From NCBI GenBank assembly GCA_964235495.1, contig CAXSAX010000020.1, forward strand, positions 1 through 64,000: DNA of 64,000 nt. The letters run 5' to 3'. Below are positions 1 through 8,216 of this stretch, piece by piece (the stretch's first letter is position 1; each line of letters starts with the position of its first letter). The position numbers and the translations under genes are program-made. Source of the DNA: LMUY01 sp964235495 (GTDB lineage Bacteria; Pseudomonadota; Alphaproteobacteria; Acetobacterales; Acetobacteraceae). The notes beneath the pieces were generated by a model that did not search any database, was not told the DNA's origin, and saw only the letters and a list, made by a program, of their open reading frames with translations.

Positions 1-15
1 CTGATGCTCCGACGC

Positions 16-639
16 CTATGTCAGAAAACAACATGATCTTGGATCGACTCTGAGACCAGCCGGCGCCGCTGGGCCGAAGCCAGAAAACGTCGGCGGAGTG
101 AGAAGCCTGGCATGGGCCGGAGCCGACATGATGTCCATCGGCAGGCTCACGAACGCAGCCCCCGGTCGTCCGCTCTCTGCGACGCGGAAGGCGTTGTTGA
201 CCACTTCGGGAACCGCCTTCGGCCCGCTGACTGCGGCACTGAACTTGGTAACGGGCCGGCAGATCGACACCGAATCCATGGTCTGGTGAATGCGCTTGAG
301 CGACTCTCCGGTTGCGACCGCGCCGCCAAGCGCCACCATAGGATCGCCTTCCGCGTTCGCGGTGGCCAGCCCGGTGACAAGGTTCGACACGCCCGGTCCG
401 GACGTCGCGAGGGCGACGCCAGCCTTGCCGGTCATGCGTCCAATGCCGCCGGCGATGAAGGCAGCATTCTGCTCGTGCCGACAAACGACCGTTTTGATAC
501 GGGAATCGACGAGTACGTTGAACACGGCGTCGATCTTCGCGCCCGGAATGCCAAACACGTATTCGACGCCTCGCGCTTCCAGCGTGCGGACGACGACGTC
601 GGCCCCGATCTTCAGAGAAATATTTGTGCCTTCTGGCAT
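16..639 (-). pseudogene. alsS: Truncated catabolic acetolactate synthase (AlsS-type), N-terminal part only
   Basis: The 207-residue product matches the N-terminal TPP-binding PYR domain of catabolic acetolactate synthase, which condenses two pyruvates to acetolactate. Visible marks are the GIPGAKID segment, the RHEQNAAF segment with the cofactor-activating Glu, and SGPG. Family members are about 550 residues. Here homology ends near residue 190 (FGPAAPAG), and about 12 unrelated residues lead to a stop at 16-18. The middle and C-terminal (pyrophosphate-binding) domains are therefore missing, so this copy should be inactive. The ATG at 639 has an AGGAG ribosome site, and the gene lies 15 bp after the decarboxylase gene as the last gene of the operon. 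The break near position 50 could be an insertion-element junction or a frameshift; the window edge hides which. Confidence 0.8.
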
Positions 640-654
640 GGTTGCAAACTCCTG

Positions 655-1482
655 TTAGCCACCTTCAGCTTGTTTGAGATCGGCGGACGCATTGTGGCTA
701 AGGTCCGCGCGGAGAAATGTCTCTGTTTCCGGCAACGCGAGGTGAAACGCGCTCAGCTCTTCGGCCTGCAAACGAAGCGAGGCTGCCGCGACATCCAGGA
801 CGTGGCCGCCTTGCGTGCGGTCGTTGGATATGAAGTGGAAGTGATAACCCGGGATGCTGAACGCGCCTGAGAAATCGGGCGAGTAGATGCCCACGAGCGT
901 CCCCGCCGCGTCGTGGAAATCGAACTCCTGCTGCGACTTTGCCGCATCGAGCAGGTGCCTGCCCTCTGGCGGCGGGTTGACGGCGCGGGTGCGGACGTGG
1001 CCGAACACGCCGTCGAGGCGGAAGGCGTAGAACAGGTTGTCAGATCGCCTATGCTCGTCGCAAAGACACCCCAGCTTCTCGAGAAAGGCGACAGGTTCGA
1101 CCGGGCCGTCCACTGACGGCGAGAACTGGGTCACGACGGCGAATGGTGCTTCGGCGTCCGGCGCCGCTCGCGACACTGTTCCGTTGCCCTGCACCCGGTA
1201 GATCACGCCATCTAGCACCACCATCTCGCCGTCCAGGCCGGTGAAGGTGCCGAGCCCAAAATCGCCGCGCTCCAGCAATTTCGCGCAAGTGACGGCTTGC
1301 GCGTAGACACCCTCGACGAGCGACCCAGAGGTAGACACTTGAAACAGGGTGTGCAGCGGTGCATCAAGGTAGCCAGCGAGGGCTTCACTCACGAGCGAGG
1401 AGACGCTGCCGCCGCTCGTGCTGGTATGGCGCTTTAGTTCGGCAAGGAACGAGGTCGGGATGTCGCAGGTGACAGAAGCCAT
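655..1482 (-). CDS. aldC: Alpha-acetolactate decarboxylase with an RHH-like N-terminal extension
   Basis: Converts acetolactate to acetoin and CO2. From about residue 45 the protein is typical of the family (HTLFQVSTSGSLVEG, then FGLGTFTGLDGEM). The zinc site is visible as GYHFHF followed by GGHVLD, giving three His ligands. Residues 1-40 resemble a ribbon-helix-helix DNA-binding fold (CDIPTSFLAEL, then a helix-rich VSSLVSEALAGYL). The start at 1482 is chosen because GGAGAG lies 5-6 bases upstream; the in-frame start at 1506 has no such site. About 275 residues. It lies 38 bp after poxB and 15 bp before the alsS remnant, so acetoin formation from pyruvate was evidently the original role of this operon end. 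Confidence 0.9.
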   Translation of the reverse strand: MASVTCDIPTSFLAELKRHTSTSGGSVSSLVSEALAGYLDAPLHTLFQVSTSGSLVEGVYAQAVTCAKLLERGDFGLGTFTGLDGEMVVLDGVIYRVQGNGTVSRAAPDAEAPFAVVTQFSPSVDGPVEPVAFLEKLGCLCDEHRRSDNLFYAFRLDGVFGHVRTRAVNPPPEGRHLLDAAKSQQEFDFHDAAGTLVGIYSPDFSGAFSIPGYHFHFISNDRTQGGHVLDVAAASLRLQAEELSAFHLALPETETFLRADLSHNASADLKQAEGG

Positions 1483-1520
1483 GTGATCTCTCCGAGCGAC
1501 GCCCATAGACGCCGATCGCG

Positions 1521-3248
1521 CTATCGCAGCAGGTTTGACCGAGCGAGTTCGACGACCTCGTCGCCGCGCCCACTCATCACCGCCTTGAGCATGTAGAGCG
1601 TGAAGCCCTTGGCCATCTCGGCCGTCACCTTGGGCGGCATGGCGAGTTCCATCCGGTTCACCACCGCGTCGATCAACACCGGGCCCGGATGGGCCAGCGC
1701 CTCGGCCATCTTTGCTTCCACGTCCGCCGGGTCGTTGATGCGCACGCCGTGGATGCCGACAGCCCTTGCCATTGCGGCGAAGTCGGGATTGTCGAGCGTG
1801 GTGCCGGTATCGACGAAGCCGGTTGATTTCTGCTCCAATTCGATGAAGCCGAGCGCGCCGTTGTTGAACACGACGACCTTGATTGGCAGACCGAGTTGCT
1901 TGGCCGATAGCAGATCACCCATCAACATGGTGAACCCGCCATCGCCCGACAGCGACACGACCTGACGGTCCGGAAAGGCAGCCTGCACACCGAGCGCCTG
2001 CGGCATCGCATTGGCCATCGAGCCGTGCCAGAACGAGCCGAGAAGCTTGCGCTTGCCATTCATCCGCAGGTAGCGGGCGGCCCAAACGGTTGGCAGGCCC
2101 ACGTCGCAGGTGAACACGGCATCGTCTGAGGCAATCTCGTTGATGGCACGCGCGACATGCTGCGGGTGCAGTCGGCCGCCGGGCTTGCCGCTCGCCAACT
2201 CGTCTAAACCTTTGCGAGCGTCATGGTAGTGTGCCACGCAAGTTTTAAGGTGCTTGTCGTTCCGCAAGGTCTTGAGGTGGGGCAGCAGCGCCTGCAGCGT
2301 CGATCGCACGTCGCCGACTAGGCCACGCTCAATGGGCGTACGCCGCCCGATTGCCTCGGGGCGGATATCCACCTGCGCGATCCGCGTGTCCTTGGGGTAA
2401 AATTGCGTGTACGGGAAGTCGGTGCCGAGCATCAGCAATCCGTCGCAACTTCCCATGGCATAGTAGCCGGAGGAAAAGCCGATCAGCCCAGTCATGCCAA
2501 CGTCGTAGGGGTTGTCCCACTCGACATGCTCCTTGCCGCGGATCGCGTGCACGACCGGCGCCCTCAGCGCCTCGGCAACCTGTAGCAATTCGGCATGTGC
2601 GCCCTCGCAGCCCCGGCCGCACAGCAGCGTGATGCGCTCGCAGGCGTTCAGCATGTCTGCCAGCCCGGCAATCGCCTCGGGAAGCGGGGTGGTGATCGGC
2701 GCTGGCAGCAACAGAGCCGTGGTGGACGGTGTCGGTGCATCGGCGGCCGGCCGAAGCGCCACATCGCCGGGGATGACCACGACGCAGACGCAACTCTCCG
2801 CCACGGCGCGACGGATCGCGATTTCCAGCACGCGTGGCATCTGCGCCGGGCTCGACACCAGCTCGCAGTAGCTGCTGCATTCCAAGAACAACTGCTCCGG
2901 ATGCGTCTCCTGAAAGTAGCCGGAGCCGATCTCGGGCGAGGGAATATGGGCGGCAATGGCGACGACCGGCACGCGCGAGCGGTGGCAGTCGAACAGGCCA
3001 TTGATCAGGTGCAAGTTGCCAGGGCCGCAACTTCCGGCGCAGACAGCAAGCTTGCCGGTGACGTGCGCATCCGCGCCCGCGGCAAAGGCAGCGACCTCCT
3101 CGTGCCTCGTATGCAGCCACTGAATGCCGCCATGACGGCGCAGCGAGTCGGTGAAGCCGTTGAGGCTGTCGCCGACGATGCCATAAATCCGCTGCACGTT
3201 GGCCGCCGCCAGCACCTCGACCATCTGGTCCGCCACAGTCCGTGCCAT
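1521..3248 (-). CDS. poxB: Pyruvate dehydrogenase (quinone), PoxB-type TPP enzyme
   Basis: TPP- and FAD-dependent enzyme that oxidatively decarboxylates pyruvate to acetate and CO2, passing electrons to membrane ubiquinone. At 575 residues from the ATG at 3248 it has the normal family length. The N-terminal PYR domain has IYGIVGDSLN and the activating Glu in TRHEEVAAF. The C-terminal PP domain near residue 430 carries GDGG and a downstream NN pair for Mg-TPP. A longer reading frame to 3374 exists, but 3248 has GAAGAGG upstream and starts 2 bp after the nitroreductase stop, indicating translational coupling. In this operon it would drain pyruvate made by the upstream itaconate genes to acetate. 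Other members of the family act on related 2-oxo acids, but the match to PoxB is strong. Confidence 0.9.
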   Translation of the reverse strand: MARTVADQMVEVLAAANVQRIYGIVGDSLNGFTDSLRRHGGIQWLHTRHEEVAAFAAGADAHVTGKLAVCAGSCGPGNLHLINGLFDCHRSRVPVVAIAAHIPSPEIGSGYFQETHPEQLFLECSSYCELVSSPAQMPRVLEIAIRRAVAESCVCVVVIPGDVALRPAADAPTPSTTALLLPAPITTPLPEAIAGLADMLNACERITLLCGRGCEGAHAELLQVAEALRAPVVHAIRGKEHVEWDNPYDVGMTGLIGFSSGYYAMGSCDGLLMLGTDFPYTQFYPKDTRIAQVDIRPEAIGRRTPIERGLVGDVRSTLQALLPHLKTLRNDKHLKTCVAHYHDARKGLDELASGKPGGRLHPQHVARAINEIASDDAVFTCDVGLPTVWAARYLRMNGKRKLLGSFWHGSMANAMPQALGVQAAFPDRQVVSLSGDGGFTMLMGDLLSAKQLGLPIKVVVFNNGALGFIELEQKSTGFVDTGTTLDNPDFAAMARAVGIHGVRINDPADVEAKMAEALAHPGPVLIDAVVNRMELAMPPKVTAEMAKGFTLYMLKAVMSGRGDEVVELARSNLLR

Positions 3249-3249
3249 G

Positions 3250-3987
3250 TCAGTGAACCTCTTCATTCGGGGTGATGTCGGAGTGAAACGTAGCAAAACC
3301 GGAAACCGGCTCGCGTTCGGTGTGCAACTGATCGGCCGGTGCTGACATGTCGGCGTAGCCCAGCGACATTCCACAGATCACCATGGCTTCGGGAGCAAGG
3401 CGGAGCTCGCTCCGAATAATCACGTGATAGTGCGCGAAGGCGGCTTGCGCGCAGGTGTCCAGCCCCAGGCCGCGTGCCGCGATCGTTACGCCTTCCATGA
3501 ACATGCCGAGATCAATCAAAGCGCCCAGGCCAAGTCGGCGGTCCCGGGTCAGAATTAGGCCGACCGGTGCACCGAAGAAGCGGTAGTTCTTGTCCTGCCA
3601 TGCACGGGATTTGGCCTTGTCACCTTTCTGGATGCCGAGCAAGCCATACAACTCCCACCCGTTGGTTCGCCGGCGGGAGCGGTATGGCTCCGGCCAGTCC
3701 TGCGGATAATAGTCGTATTCCGGAGCTGGATCGGTCAGATCGGCCTGGCGAGCCGCAAGGATAGCCTCGCCAAGCCTAACTCGGGCCGGGCCGGTGAGGA
3801 CGTGCACCCGCCACGGCTGGCTGTTGTTGCCGCTCGGCGCACGCGCGGCGGCGGTCAGAATCCGCTCGATGAGTTGCCGGGACACAGGGCGGTCGAGATA
3901 GCCACGGACCGAAGACCGACTTTCCAAAGCGTCGAGGGCGCCGCCGTCGACGGTCGCCCCTCCCGCCTTGGCGACAGTGTCAGACAA
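3250..3987 (-). CDS. Nitroreductase-family flavin oxidoreductase
   Basis: FMN-dependent NAD(P)H oxidoreductase of the nitroreductase superfamily. The N-terminal RSSVRGYLDRPV and AAARAPSGNNSQPW segments form the FMN phosphate and isoalloxazine site. The GLGLDTCAQAAF and ICGMSLGY segments near the C-terminus also fit. The physiological substrate cannot be told from the sequence. The start is uncertain: TTG at 3987 overlaps the preceding CoA-transferase stop by 8 bases and has GAGAG upstream, while in-frame TTG 4041 and ATG 4020 lack clear ribosome sites. It sits between the itaconate trio and poxB, with a 1-base gap to poxB, so it is part of the same transcript. A role in reducing an unsaturated acid or quinone by-product is possible but only a guess. 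Confidence 0.85.
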   Translation of the reverse strand: MSDTVAKAGGATVDGGALDALESRSSVRGYLDRPVSRQLIERILTAAARAPSGNNSQPWRVHVLTGPARVRLGEAILAARQADLTDPAPEYDYYPQDWPEPYRSRRRTNGWELYGLLGIQKGDKAKSRAWQDKNYRFFGAPVGLILTRDRRLGLGALIDLGMFMEGVTIAARGLGLDTCAQAAFAHYHVIIRSELRLAPEAMVICGMSLGYADMSAPADQLHTEREPVSGFATFHSDITPNEEVH

Positions 3988-5299
3988 GGTGCAGCTCTCG
4001 GGCTGAAGCCATGAGGCCATCCCGGAAGTTCGGGTGTGCAAGCCCGACCAGGGCTGTCACGCGTTCCGTCGAGGACAGACCCTTCAAGTTGGCGCGCCCA
4101 TATTCCGTGACCACCCAGTGCGTGTCGATGCGCGGCGTCGTAACTGGCCCCGTCAGCCTGGCGACGATGCGGGACACCTTGCCGTGCGCCGCTGTCGAGC
4201 TGGCGGCGATGATCGACTTGCCGCGCTTCGAGGCGTAGGCGCCGCGGACGAAGTCGAGCTGGCCGCCGGAGGCGCTGTACTGATGGCCCAGCATGTGCTC
4301 GGAGTTGCAGGCGCCGGTGAGGTCAATCTCGATCGTGCCGTTAATTGAGACCACGTCGTCATTGCGGGCGATCACGGTCGGATCGTTGACATAATCGACC
4401 GGCCAGCTTTCGACCGATGGATTATCGTTGAGGAAGTCGTACATCGACTTCTGGCCCATGGCGAACGTGTAGACCGTCTTGCCGATATTCTGCGACTTGG
4501 CCCGGTTGGTGACATTGCCGGCGAGCGTCAAGTCGACAAGGCCTGGGCAGAGCGCCTCAGTATGAACGCCGAGGTCGTTGCGGTTCTTCAGCGCGGCACA
4601 AACTAGGTTGGGCAGTGCCCCCACGCCCATCTGCAGGCAAGCGCCATCCGGCACCATCTCGGCGATCAACTTGCTGATAGTCCCATCTTCCGGGCCACCC
4701 CCACGCACTGGCAGCTCGAGCAACGGCACGTCGTTCTCGACGATTGCCGATAGCTCAGACACGTGAATCTGCGCGCCGGACCCGACCACGCGGGGCATAT
4801 GACGATTGACCTCGACAATAAGCCTCTTGGCCGACCGGGCGACTTTCGAGGAGTAATCATTGCCGACCCCAAAGGAAAGGTAGCCGTGCTGATCCATCGG
4901 CGAGACGGTGCAGACGAAGCTGTCGATGCCGATGTCGTCGATCAGAAGCCGTGGCGCCTGGTGAAAGTTGTTGGGAACGTAGCGGAGCACCTTACGCTCG
5001 CTCTCGACGCTTCTCTTGATTAAGGCCCGGTCGTGCGAGGTGACGAACATGCAATAAGGTTCGATACGGTCCGCAAGGTCGAAGTCGAGCACGGTCTTGC
5101 CGGCAGCCGCGGTTGCCTCGAAGTAATAAAGCTTCAAAGCCTCAACCTGTCCTGCCCGTGCACGATCAGCCAGCGCCTGCAGAAGCGCCGGCGGTTGCGC
5201 CATGGCCATACCCATGGCCATCTTGCTGTTGGACGGAATGGCCACCACCGCTTCGTTCGCCGTGGTGAGCTTGCTCTTGTAGATGTCCGAGAAGTCCAT
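3980..5299 (-). CDS. ripA: Class I CoA-transferase, likely itaconate CoA-transferase (RipA-like)
   Basis: The 439-residue protein belongs to the acetyl-CoA hydrolase/4-hydroxybutyrate CoA-transferase family. The conserved HTE motif (GVHTEALCPG) carries the expected catalytic glutamate, and the C-terminal GRANLKGLSSTERV stretch is typical. Family members use acetyl- or succinyl-CoA as donor. Order with a MaoC hydratase and a CitE lyase matches the RipABC itaconate pathway described in Yersinia and Salmonella, where RipA activates itaconate to itaconyl-CoA. That assignment rests on context; by sequence alone 4-hydroxybutyrate or acetate would also be possible acceptors. ATG 5299 has GGAG about 9 bases upstream. 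The gene lies 26 bp after ripB and overlaps the nitroreductase by 8 bases. Confidence 0.85.
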   Translation of the reverse strand: MDFSDIYKSKLTTANEAVVAIPSNSKMAMGMAMAQPPALLQALADRARAGQVEALKLYYFEATAAAGKTVLDFDLADRIEPYCMFVTSHDRALIKRSVESERKVLRYVPNNFHQAPRLLIDDIGIDSFVCTVSPMDQHGYLSFGVGNDYSSKVARSAKRLIVEVNRHMPRVVGSGAQIHVSELSAIVENDVPLLELPVRGGGPEDGTISKLIAEMVPDGACLQMGVGALPNLVCAALKNRNDLGVHTEALCPGLVDLTLAGNVTNRAKSQNIGKTVYTFAMGQKSMYDFLNDNPSVESWPVDYVNDPTVIARNDDVVSINGTIEIDLTGACNSEHMLGHQYSASGGQLDFVRGAYASKRGKSIIAASSTAAHGKVSRIVARLTGPVTTPRIDTHWVVTEYGRANLKGLSSTERVTALVGLAHPNFRDGLMASARELHLV

Positions 5300-5325
5300 G
5301 TCGGAAATACTCCGCTTCGTCCTGA

Positions 5326-5853
5326 TCAGTATCCGGCAGCCTCTTCGGGCGAGTGCCCGCGGCGGTGAACGAGCATGGTGCGCTCGAAGCTCATCACCTC
5401 TTTGCCATCCTGGTTGAGACCCCGCGTTGACACGGTGACGATGCCCTGCGTCGGCCGGCTCTTGGACTCACGCTTGTTCAGCACTGTGCTCTCGGCATAG
5501 AGCGTGTCGCCGGCAAACACCGGATGCGTCGCCTTTACCTTGTCCCAACCAAGATTGGCCACGACCTTGGCGCTGACAGTCCGGACGCTCATGCCGGTGA
5601 GAAGCGCGAGGGTGAAGGTGCTGTCCACCAACATCTTCTTCCACTCGGTCTTGGCGGCATAGGCAGCGTCGAAATGGACCTGCTGCACGTTAAGCGTCAG
5701 CAGCGTGAAATAGGTATTGTCCACATCCAGCACCGTGCGGCCAGGACGGTGCTCGAACACATCACCCTCCACGAAATCTTCCCAGTATAGGCCGGATGTT
5801 TCGCGGTAGCGGTGGTTACCCACGGATTTGTAGGCAGGTAGAAGGCCATCCAT
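5326..5853 (-). CDS. ripB: MaoC-like hydratase, likely itaconyl-CoA hydratase (RipB-like)
   Basis: Hot-dog-fold enoyl-CoA hydratase of the MaoC family, about 175 residues. The hydratase signature appears as LNVQQVHFDAAYA, with the His and Asp expected in the active site, and the downstream VFAGDTLYAES segment is typical. In the RipABC pathway this enzyme hydrates itaconyl-CoA to citramalyl-CoA. The start is taken at 5853 because AAAGGGA lies 8 bases upstream; ATG 5859 would be too close to that site, and TTG 5880 has none. The gene is 51 bp after ripC and 26 bp before ripA. Mesaconyl- or methylfumaryl-CoA hydratase activity is the main alternative. Confidence 0.82.
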   Translation of the reverse strand: MDGLLPAYKSVGNHRYRETSGLYWEDFVEGDVFEHRPGRTVLDVDNTYFTLLTLNVQQVHFDAAYAAKTEWKKMLVDSTFTLALLTGMSVRTVSAKVVANLGWDKVKATHPVFAGDTLYAESTVLNKRESKSRPTQGIVTVSTRGLNQDGKEVMSFERTMLVHRRGHSPEEAAGY

Positions 5854-5904
5854 TTTCATATCCCTTTTGCTGTTATCCAAGAAAGGCTGAACAGTGCTAC
5901 TGGA

Positions 5905-6738
5905 TCACTGTCCAGCGGCTGCCAGAACTCGGCGTGCCTTGCGCGCGACAGCCTCGTCGACCATTTGGCCGTCCACGACGCCGACACCCTTTTTATTCGC
6001 GGCGAGCACGGCCTTGGCGTGGTCGACTGCTTTGTCGGTTGGCGTCAACGCTTGGTTGATAGGTCCGACCTGGCCGGGATGGATTGCCGCCTTCGCTGGA
6101 AAGCCGAACGCCACGACGTCTGCGGTCTCCTTGGCGAGGCCGTCCATGTCGTGCACGTCGAAGAACGGTGTATCGATCGGCGTCACGCCAGCCAAAGCGC
6201 AAGCGAGCACCAGCCGGCTGCGCTCTGCCACAAGCGGCGGCCAAGCCGTTGCGACACCGAGATCCGCTGCCATGTCGGCAGCGCCCAGCATCAGCCCGAA
6301 CAACCGAGGTGTAGCAGCTGCGGTCGCTTCAACGGCAGCCAAGCCGCGAGCGCTTTCAATCAAACCAACCAGACGCGTTTCAAGCTTCCGCACCGTCAAC
6401 AGGCGATCAAGGATGTGCAGGTGGCCTGGGCTGTCCGCCTTGGGCAGCACCAGGAAATCAGGCGCGGCGTCAGACCCTAACAACGCATCAAGGTCAGTAA
6501 TACCCGCTTGGGTATCGAGGCCATTGATGCGAAGGGCTCGTTGGATCGGCTTGGTCGCAGGCTCGGACAAGTAGTTCAGGGCAGTGGAACGAGCCGATGC
6601 TTTGTCATCCAGCGCTACGGCATCTTCAAGATCGATGATCAACACGTCCGCGCCGACCTCTGCAGCCTTGGCAAAACGGTCGGGTCGGCTACCCGGCGTG
6701 AACAGCCAACTCCGTGTTGGCTTCATGGTGTCCGCCAT
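5905..6738 (-). CDS. ripC: CitE-like lyase, likely citramalyl-CoA lyase (RipC-like)
   Basis: TIM-barrel lyase of the HpcH/HpaI-CitE family, about 277 residues. It has RSWLFTPGSRPDRF at the start, DLEDAV, the metal ligand Glu in GLIESARG and the second acidic ligand in MLGAADMAADLG. In the proposed pathway it cleaves citramalyl-CoA to pyruvate and acetyl-CoA. The start at 6738 has GGAG 8 bases upstream, so the longer frame to 6801 is rejected. It is the first gene of a seven-gene minus-strand operon reaching to position 16. The divergent LysR gene begins 105 bp away. Malyl-CoA or citryl lyase activity cannot be excluded by sequence alone. Confidence 0.85.
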   Translation of the reverse strand: MADTMKPTRSWLFTPGSRPDRFAKAAEVGADVLIIDLEDAVALDDKASARSTALNYLSEPATKPIQRALRINGLDTQAGITDLDALLGSDAAPDFLVLPKADSPGHLHILDRLLTVRKLETRLVGLIESARGLAAVEATAAATPRLFGLMLGAADMAADLGVATAWPPLVAERSRLVLACALAGVTPIDTPFFDVHDMDGLAKETADVVAFGFPAKAAIHPGQVGPINQALTPTDKAVDHAKAVLAANKKGVGVVDGQMVDEAVARKARRVLAAAGQ

Positions 6739-6803
6739 GGTCAGTCTCCAATCTGTTTCTGACGCCCCCCAGACGTGTTGCCAGCCGGTAAGTTTTGCCA
6801 ATT

Positions 6804-6825
6804 TATCGTGACGACATTGTCGATA
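6804..6825. promoter_or_regulatory. Candidate LysR binding site between ripC and its regulator
   Basis: A 22-bp imperfect palindrome with arms TATCG and CGATA separated by 12 bases lies 18 bp upstream of the LysR start and 66 bp upstream of the ripC start. It has the interrupted-dyad form and T...A ends expected of LysR-type activator sites. This is a pattern match only; no experimental site is known to me for this gene. Confidence 0.45.
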
Positions 6826-6842
6826 TGTTTTACGAATAGCGT

Positions 6843-7724
6843 ATGGAGCTGCGCCACATTCGCTACTTCCTGGCAGTCGCCAGGGAGGGCAACTTTACCC
6901 GGGCTGCCGCTGGTCTCGGCATCGGACAGCCTCCCCTTAGCTTGCAGATCAAGGATCTCGAGCAAGAGGTCGGTGCGTTGCTGTTCCGCCGCGTGGCGCA
7001 CGGCGCCGAGTTGACCCCGGCGGGGCAGGCATTCTTGGCTGTCGTCAGTGGCATGCCGGAGTTGGCCGAGCGCGGCGTCAGGCATGCCCGGCGAGCAGCC
7101 CGAGGCGAGACCGGCGTCCTGCGCGTCGGGTTCACAGCCTCTGCGGCGTTCAACGCTGTGGTGCCTGGCACACTGCGAGTGTTCCGCCGCGCCTATCCCG
7201 GCGTCGAATTGATGCTGGAGGAGGCCAATACGACGCGGCTTACCACAGGCCTTGATGACGGTACGCTCGATATCGCCTTTCTACGGCCAGAAGGCGACGG
7301 TGGAAGCGACCTTCAGCTACGGCTTCTGTCTGAGGAGCCCATGATGCTCGCATTGCCGACGGGTCATGCCATGATTGGTGAAGATGAGGTCGATCTTGCC
7401 TGGTTGGCGAAAGACCCGTTCATCCTATTTCCAAGGTCTATCGGACCAACTCTTTACGACACGATCGTCGGCGCATGCCGCAAGGCCGGATTCGAGCCGC
7501 ACGTCGAGCAGTTCGCACCGCAGATTTCCTCGATCGTCAATCTCGTTGCAGCGGAACTCGGGGTATCTATGGTGCCAGCCTCGATGAGTCAGCTCCATAT
7601 CGTCGGCGTGGTCTTCCGCGAGATCAAGGACCAGAAACCGACCGCTCGGCTCGCACTCGCCTACCGAAAAGGTGATACTTCAAATCTTGTACGAAATTTT
7701 GTGACAATAGCCCTCAATAAATGA
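6843..7724 (+). CDS. LysR-family transcriptional regulator of the itaconate operon
   Basis: A 293-residue LysR-type regulator. Residues 1-60 form the winged HTH (MELRHIRYFLAVAREGNFTRAA, split by the usual PLS...I-DLE region), followed by a periplasmic-binding-protein-like effector domain from about residue 90. It is transcribed divergently from ripC, the usual arrangement for a LysR activator and its target. A regulator sensing itaconate or itaconyl-CoA is the natural guess. No good ribosome-binding site is visible before the ATG (upstream bases are ACGAATAGCGT), so translation may be weak or leaderless. Confidence 0.9.
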   Translation: MELRHIRYFLAVAREGNFTRAAAGLGIGQPPLSLQIKDLEQEVGALLFRRVAHGAELTPAGQAFLAVVSGMPELAERGVRHARRAARGETGVLRVGFTASAAFNAVVPGTLRVFRRAYPGVELMLEEANTTRLTTGLDDGTLDIAFLRPEGDGGSDLQLRLLSEEPMMLALPTGHAMIGEDEVDLAWLAKDPFILFPRSIGPTLYDTIVGACRKAGFEPHVEQFAPQISSIVNLVAAELGVSMVPASMSQLHIVGVVFREIKDQKPTARLALAYRKGDTSNLVRNFVTIALNK

Positions 7725-8065
7725 GAGGTATTGCTACAATCAGAATGATGAAGGTTCAGAGTTTCACAAACTAGCGTTTGTTGGACGATAGCTTAGTACT
7801 CGAAAACATGCTTCTTCTGCCGGAACATGTGCCGAAGCTGTAGCGTGAAGTCAGCGTGCTAGTGCGGATGTCATGTATGATTTTTAGACCGAGCTGTGAT
7901 AAGGCGGATTACAACCCGCGCGCTTCCGTCGCCGGCTGGATGTTGGTTTGTTGAAGTTCCTGCCTTTGAACAAAAAGGCGTCCGGTGAGTTTTCGCGACC
8001 GTAGGCGAAGCAGTCTTCAAAATTGAGCTGGCTGGATGGCCCCGTTCTTGCTACATAGACGGAAG
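7725..8065. other. Intergenic stretch of lower GC, no gene recognised
   Basis: About 340 bp between the LysR gene and the first IS remnant. I see no open frame with coding character, no tRNA and no convincing terminator. The segment is noticeably richer in A and T than the core genome and probably belongs to the acquired block or is decayed mobile DNA. Confidence 0.5.
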
Positions 8066-8216
8066 TGAGCTGCTGCCGGTTTCGTGGACACCTAGATCAG
8101 GGTGTTTCACGAGAATGGAGGGTGGAGATGATCGGCGACAGTTCAGCCAAGAACTCAAGCTAGGGGCGGTTTGGCTGGTCAAGGAGCGTGGTATTTCGGT
8201 GGTGCAGGCCAGCCGG
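8066..8216 (+). mobile_element. IS3-family remnant: terminal repeat plus 5' end of orfA
   Basis: A TGCTGCCGGTTTCGTGGACA terminal sequence at 8071-8090 is of the type ending IS3-family elements. The frame opening at ATG 8115 reads RRQFSQELKLGAVWLVKERG, the helix-turn-helix start of an IS3 OrfA. After about 35 codons the match stops and the sequence switches to an IS5-type transposase. No orfB follows, so the element is dead. Confidence 0.7.

Noticed and set aside
112..870. Long plus-strand open frame antisense to alsS and aldC
   Set aside because: High GC opens all frames. The antisense strand carries clear protein families and this frame has none.
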